From Callorhinus ursinus (taxonomy: Eukaryota; Chordata; Mammalia; Carnivora; Otariidae), in the NCBI RefSeq assembly GCF_003265705.1, contig NW_020313285.1, positions 19,740,711-19,804,710 on the forward strand: DNA of 64,000 nucleotides. Direction: 5' to 3'. The notes under the pieces are model-generated. The model saw only the letters and a list, made by a program, of their open reading frames with translations. It did not search any database and was not told the DNA's origin. The translations under genes were made by a program, and so were the position numbers. Of the stretch, positions 58,484-64,000 are shown in pieces; position 1 is the first letter of the stretch, and each line of letters starts with the position of its first letter.

Positions 58484-60272
58484 GGGTGGAATTCCACCTT
58501 ATCTCAAGAGCCAGGTCTCCTTCTCGTCTTGGAAGTTGGACATCAGCCATCACAGAGCCACCTTCTGGTCTCCATCTCAGAGGAGACAGAGCTCTGTGTA
58601 GCAGCACTTTAGGATTGTAGCGGGACCCGCTTCCTGTGCACCCCTCTCAGATAGGCTAACTATCGAGTTGACCCTAAATGCAAACTGTTGGCTTCAGTCC
58701 CCGTTTCTACTTCTCTATCCTGCTCCCTTGGATGGAATTACTCAAAATGACTCTCTTTTTAGTTTCTGACTCAGTCTTCCAGCCCACAATCAGGGAAAGC
58801 TCTGCTCCCCCTCCGCGGCTAGTGACAGGTTTTAAAAACCCCGCCCAAGTTAGAGGCCAGGCTTCTCACCACCTGTTCACACACCTGCCATGTTACTTCG
58901 ACCTCCATGGTCATTCAGCTAGTGAGAGACAGAGTCAGGATTCAACTCATTCTCTTTGCATTATCATTCTGCCTCAGAGGCTGACCATTAAATAGTTCAA
59001 TTCAAACTCTGCACTCAAAACACTATTCTCGGATTATTATTTCCATAGTCTAGATAATCCAGTTTGATTAAATAGATAAAGTGGAACAGAGAAAATGAAT
59101 AAAATTCCTACTCTGGTCACAGTCACAACTGAAAGTGAAGGTCAGGATAGGGGATGGTGGGCACCAGAAATTCAGAACAGTGGTGGGTAGATGCAGAAGG
59201 ACCTGGGTATCATGCACACCCCAAGGCTTTATTTCAAAGCTCCTTTGTGTGGAAAGGAGGCTCTACCTCTGATTATACTTCTGCTGTCTCCAGAGCACCT
59301 GGGACACCAAGCATAGCACCCAGCAAAGGCCCCACCCACAAAACCATGTACTTTGGTGTCTGAAAGAATGAGAGATGAATGGGTTTTCCAGGTTGATTTC
59401 AGAAAAAGATAAGCAAAACAAAGAAAGAAGCATTGCTCTGCTTCTCATGATGCTTCATAAGAAGCAGGCTAAAGCATCCTGTGGAGTACCTCTAAAAGTT
59501 CTCAGTAATAGTGGGGGATCTCCAATCACCACTGTTCATTAATTCAGTCATCCTGATGAGGTTTCAGTTTGGCTCAAAGAGCACGGCATTCTCTGAATAG
59601 AGCATCATCTTAATTAAAAATGGTGACACGATTTTATGGAGTTTTGTTGCCACTGGCCCTTTTAGATAAGGTATTTTTAAAAATTATTATTATTATTAAT
59701 TTCAATTTGTCTTCATTATCCTTCTAAGGAAGAGTTGAAGGTTTGTGGCAGGGTCAGGGTCAGGATCAGGGCGTGGGTTAGGTTCCTTTCACAGTCTGGG
59801 CCTCCTGGGAACATTTGATGCCGCTGAGTGCTCCCTTCTTCTGGAAACTTGCTCCTCTCATGGCCTCAGGGACACCACATGCTCTTGACTTTCTTCCTAT
59901 CTCATACACCACCTCTCTGTACCCTTTGCTGCCCCCCCCCCGGAGGGGGAGCAGAGCTTGCCCTGATTGTGGGCTGGAAGACTGAGTCAGAAACTAAAAA
60001 GAGAGTCATTTTGAGTAATTCCATCCAAGGGAGCAGGATAGAGAAGTAGAAACGGGGACTGAAGCCAACAGTTTGCATTTAGGGTCAACTCGATAGTTAG
60101 CCCATCTGAGAGGGGTGCCCAGGAAGCGGGTCCCGCTACAATCCTAAAGTGCTGCTACACAGAGCCCTGTCTCCTCTGAGATGGAGACCAGAAGGCGGCT
60201 CTGTGATGGCTGATGTCCAACTTCCAAGACGAGAAGGAGACCTGGCTCTTGAGATAAGGTGGAATTCCACCC
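58484..60272. repeat. Large inverted repeat: 332-bp arms, 1125-bp spacer
   Basis: 58484-58815 is the reverse complement of 59941-60272, equal in length, with about five mismatches by eye (~98.5% identity) and no net indel. Position i pairs with 118756-i; for example 'accctaaatg' at 58671-58680 pairs with 60076-60085. The outer ends carry 'ggtggaattccacc', itself palindromic. I do not recognise the arm as a known transposon, and no target-site duplication flanks the structure. The spacer includes a MIR-like fragment near 58880-58995 and nothing else recognisable. Short frames inside both arms encode the same peptide, only because the arms are copies. Confidence 0.93.
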
Positions 60273-61758
60273 TTTTCCACCTCTCCCTCCTTTTCCACCT
60301 CTCCATACTGGGTTTCCCCAGTACTCAGTGCTGGACTCTCAGCTCTTCTTCATCATGACATAGATGTCTCCTTCATTCCTGACTTTACCCCGTCCACATG
60401 CTGATGACTCTCAAATTATATCTCTTGCTGGCAGCTTCACTGGGCTACAAACTACAAACTTGCATTACAAGTGTAATATATTTAAATATGTCCAGATTTT
60501 GTTTCCCTGTGGAGAATCATATCACCACTTTTCACACTCCCTCAGCCATCAAGGTTTAGCAGTGAGACCAGAAGGAATTTTTCTATCTTCCAATATATTA
60601 GGACTTGGTATATAAAGAGACGATTGCCACCTGACTTTGCCGGCTGGGCTGTGAAGCCCAGGGCAGGAGAGGAAGAAACCAAGAGGAATGAAAGTTGGAA
60701 GCCCACCTCTTCTGGTATTAAGGGATTATATGGAAAAGAAGGTAGGGCAGAAGAGGCAGAAGGCGACACAGGTGCGATCTTCCCTTGTTGAACTCCCACT
60801 TAGACAGAGGGAGGTCTGTTACCACTCTTGTGGACAGTGCTGAGTATCCTTGCCCATTTTACTTTGGAAGCTCTGAATGGAGAGCATCACCTAGCTAGCC
60901 TTTTTGCCAACCTTGGTGTTGGGGAGCAGATGGTGGATGAACATATCTGAGTAACGTCAGTGGTACGGCATGGTCAGGTAGAGATAGGCTGGGAGGTAGC
61001 TCTCTAAAGCTATCCCCAGTTCCCACATAGTGAGGATGGAACTCAGAAATTCCCACATGTTGGCAACGTGTCCACGGATCACGGCTGGATAGGGAGCTAG
61101 TAAGCATCCATAGGGCCAAGGTGGGTGTTTGGGCCGGGAATTGGGTGGAGAATATGGCAGACAGCCAGACAGGTGTACAGGGCCAGTTGGCATAGGCTGA
61201 GTCAGCCAGGGAGTCTCAGAGCCCTCATCAAGCTCTCAGCAAGCCACACTGGCTGCCAGCATCAGCAGCGAATGCCAGCAGGGCAAGCAGGGATCAGGTC
61301 CACGGGAGGCAGAGGATGCCAGAAGAGACAAAGACTGCCTCCAGGCACAGCTGGGACGGCACCAGGGTCTCCCACCACCCTGACAGAGAGACGTGTACAG
61401 GGATGGAGATCTGAGAGTTTGAACCTATTTAAAGTCTTCTGTTGGATGAAGAATACTAGTCTAGACAACTCTAGTTCCCTCCCTGTGAGGGGGGTCAGGC
61501 ATCATGAGGAAGACCTGAAAAGAGGCTATAATTCCTTTATACTTCTGGAATCACCAATTCCCTCAGCTCATATATCTGATTGTTTGACATCTAGCATGTA
61601 TCTTAGACTAAATCTAGCTTAAGATGAATTCTTGCCCTTTCTCCTAAAAAGAACCCTGTTCCACTGCCAGTTTTCCCTACCTCAGTCAGGGATAGCACCA
61701 TACCCCGTGGGTTTAGGGTTCACTGTTGATTTCTCCGTTCCCCTCCCCCTCCCATCTG
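60273..61758. other. Non-coding flank, nothing recognised
   Basis: No exon, RNA gene or repeat that I can support. Opens with a CT-rich 'cttttccacctctcc' pair directly after the inverted repeat arm. The 61125-61622 frame shows no known domain. Confidence 0.5.
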
Positions 61759-61773
61759 ATCTGTCAGTAAGCC

Positions 61774-61961
61774 GGGCGCCTGGGTGGCTCAGTTGGTTAA
61801 GCGACTGCCTTCGGCTCAGGTCATGATCCTGGAGTCCCGGGATCGAGTCCCACATTGGGCTCCCTGCTCGGCAGGGAGTCTGTTTCTCCCTCTGACCCTC
61901 TTCCCTCTCGTGCTCTCTATCTCTCGTTCTCTCTATCTCAAATAAATAAATAAAATCTTTA
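61774..61961 (+). mobile_element. CAN-SINE with 15-bp target-site duplication
   Basis: Begins 'gggcgcctgggtggctcagt' and is full length. Perfect flanks 'atctgtcagtaagcc' at 61759-61773 and 61962-61976. Confidence 0.97.
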
Positions 61962-62199
61962 ATCTGTCAGTAAGCCCTGCAAGCTCTACCTCTAGATAGA
62001 GCCTAGGCCTACTTCTCTCTTTCTCCACTATGATTTTATCCTTGCAAAGATTACTCGAATACCTTCCCCTCTGTTCTCATTCATGCCCATCTGGTACCTT
62101 GTGTATGACAGAAAAAGATACCCTCTGTACAGGTGAATGTAGCCTCATGCTGGACATAGGGCTTGGTGTATAGCACAAAGGCTAGATTTCAACCCCCCA

Positions 62200-62850
62200 C
62201 TCACCCTCTCTGCCTGGCATCATTGTGTGGGATCCAAGCTCCAAACGAGCCAGTAACCCTCCTCATTCCTGTGCTCCTCCTTATGATCATTTATCTACCT
62301 GCACCCAGAGTGATCTTTTTAAAACATAACTCAGATATTATTGCCCTGCTTGAAGACCCTCCATAGCTCCCCCAAACCCTGAGAGAGAGTGTCAATTTCC
62401 CACCATGCCTATGATGTCCTACCTGCCGGGACCCCTGCTTCCACCTCTAGCCTTGTCACACCTGCCCATAGCCATTGTTTATTTTCCTTGTGCAATGCCA
62501 GTCTATCCTTTGGGCTCTTGCTATTCTCAGACCGGGAAATGCAGGCTGGCTTCTTTCCTTCTTCCAGGTTTGGGCGGGTTGGCACCTCCTCAGTAAGGAT
62601 TTTCCCACATGACCCTATTCATACTGCCATCCTCCCATACCCTCGGTCATATTACCTGTGTTGCTCTCTTGATAGCAATTATGAACCTCTAAATCTTCTT
62701 CTTCATGTATTCATTCATTTGTTCCTTGTCTCTCCTCTCTCACACAAGAATAAAAGTTCCCAAAGCAGGGACCATTTCTTTATGGTACAACTCTGCTTTC
62801 AGAGTCTTGAACAGTGAATGGCACATATTTGTTGAATAAACCCTTGAGTT
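62200..62850 (+). repeat. L2 LINE 3' region
   Basis: 'ctgcacccagagtgatcttt', 'ttgccctgcttgaagaccct', 'ctctcacacaagaataaaag' and 'acatatttgttgaataaacc' follow L2 order to its 3' end. Confidence 0.8.
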
Positions 62851-64000
62851 AAAGAATCAGTGGTGAAGATTGCATGTGGTGCTATTGTAGGCATCTCATA
62901 AAAGGACTGCAAATTGCTGACCAGCAAAGCTAAGATTTTAGTATTTCTCCAAGAGACAGTATTGTGGCTCTACAGACATATGCACGGAACAGTAAACATC
63001 AGAAACCCGTGAACAGTTCGCTGGATGGCAGATCATGCACTCACATTGTAAGGTTTTTCAGTAATAAATGACATCAAAAGTTGATGTCATTGCCATCAGT
63101 GAATCTTAACAAAATTCATACTTAATTTTTATAAATCTTTCAAAAGTTCAAAAACTGTTACTATAATGTACTCTGTGTAGAATATAAAACTATTGATGGA
63201 AAGATCAATAAAAACCCACGTATAAGTGTGATGAGATCTTCTAGATTACCATATAAGTTAGGCTGAAGATTTCTTACTTGAAGAAAACCTAATTTTAATA
63301 AATAAATCATACAATATATTCTATTTTGCTAATTCAGTCAGGGTGATAGTGAAATGTCTCCCCCTTTCATTTTTATAGTGTTTAAATTTCAGCTGAAGAT
63401 AGCTGATATAAAAGATGCCTCTCAGCTGCATGATTATGATGCTGTGGAATCTTTGGCCTTCCATTACTCAGCGTAAAACTAGGAAAGATCAAGTTTTAAA
63501 GTGGTGGAGTATCTTTACAAGGCCATGAGAAACACATTCTTTTGATGATCATCTTATTTTCTGACTCTGAAAACTTTTTTTTTTTTTTTTTACCATTTCT
63601 CTATATCCTGTTTGTGGTTTAAAAATTCTGATCACAAAGAATGATATAGCATCCACTAAACAATAATTCAAACAGAATATTCTTAACATCTATCCATCAT
63701 CAGGTGTTCAAGTTTCCTAAAACATTATTCATCATGTTACTAAATCCAGGAACCGGCCACTTTCACACAGTTTACTCTAGTGTGTAGCCCTTGTAAATGA
63801 GTATTACTGAGCATGACTAAACCCTGTTGTAACCAGTTCACAGAACTGCTACAATCAGGGTATTCATCAAGGGTCACGGCTGTGAGTTACCTCATTTGCT
63901 TCTGATATTCAGCACTACTAAGACGGGTTCATGATCTGTGGCTCCAGCTTGAGGTTTCTTCTGTTCAATTTAGAAAAAGCAGTGGTTGCATAGTAGACTG
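62851..64000. other. AT-rich unique-looking sequence at right edge
   Basis: No repeat, exon or RNA gene recognised, including no FBXL21 exon, although that gene is the next neighbour in human. A T-run at about 63577-63591 is the only simple feature. The stretch lies about 24-25 kb upstream of the IL9 ATG. Confidence 0.5.

Noticed and set aside
58374..60358. Matching short frames on opposite strands in the inverted repeat
   Set aside because: The same peptide arises because the arms are copies; frames stop soon after the arm boundary and have no known domain, so I do not call a gene.
9853..61961. tRNA genes at the SINE heads
   Set aside because: The heads derive from tRNA-Lys but are diverged and are followed by SINE bodies; they are retroposons, not tRNA genes.
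1..64000. CRISPR arrays, operons, integrated virus or endogenous retrovirus
   Set aside because: No regular spacer arrays, no LTR pairs and no gag/pol/env-like frames; the only reverse-transcriptase sequence belongs to L1 elements.
62851..64000. First exon of FBXL21
   Set aside because: Expected next by human gene order, but I see no match to its protein here; it probably lies beyond the window.

Overview
The window is mammalian nuclear DNA: genes split by GT-AG introns, many interspersed repeats, and no bacterial or viral gene layout. The young SINEs are the tRNA-Lys-derived CAN-SINE family restricted to Carnivora. Their central region resembles the bear/seal/mustelid (arctoid) version rather than the dog SINEC_Cf or cat versions, so I infer a non-canid caniform carnivore. 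Gene order SLC25A48 then IL9 matches human 5q31.1.

Layout. Positions 1-13459 are an intron of SLC25A48 (+ strand) filled with old MIR/L2/L1 debris, three CAN-SINEs, a GC-rich minisatellite and an ancient ~270-bp direct duplication. The last three coding exons of SLC25A48 lie at 13460-13717, 16109-16242 and 22625-22747; the earlier exons must lie left of the window. A plausible poly(A) signal follows at 26258. From 28770 to 31140 there is a decayed L1 3' half carrying a CAN-SINE. IL9 lies on the minus strand, convergent with SLC25A48. All five coding exons are present (38793-38909, 38654-38692, 38536-38568, 37200-37331, 36064-36174) and give an intact 143-residue cytokine precursor with ten mature cysteines and four N-glycosylation sequons. 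It has a TATA-like promoter with NF-kB-, ATF-, AP-1- and E-box-like sites, and AU-rich elements in its 3' UTR.

From 39050 to 64000 the sequence is the upstream flank of IL9, with no protein gene that I can support. It holds a processed RPSA pseudogene (46838-47980) split by a CAN-SINE, a full-length but dead L1 (49684-56730) with 12-bp target-site duplications, an old L1 3' end (about 56955-58050), and a near-perfect 332-bp inverted repeat with a 1125-bp spacer (58484-60272).

The two host genes are unrelated in function: one is a mitochondrial inner-membrane carrier, the other a secreted type-2 cytokine. They share only a conserved neighbourhood. I found no undescribed gene system. The most unusual structures are the large inverted repeat, the ancient tandem duplication at 10.5-11.5 kb, and a ~45-bp near-identical sequence shared by 8.2 kb and 28.0 kb.
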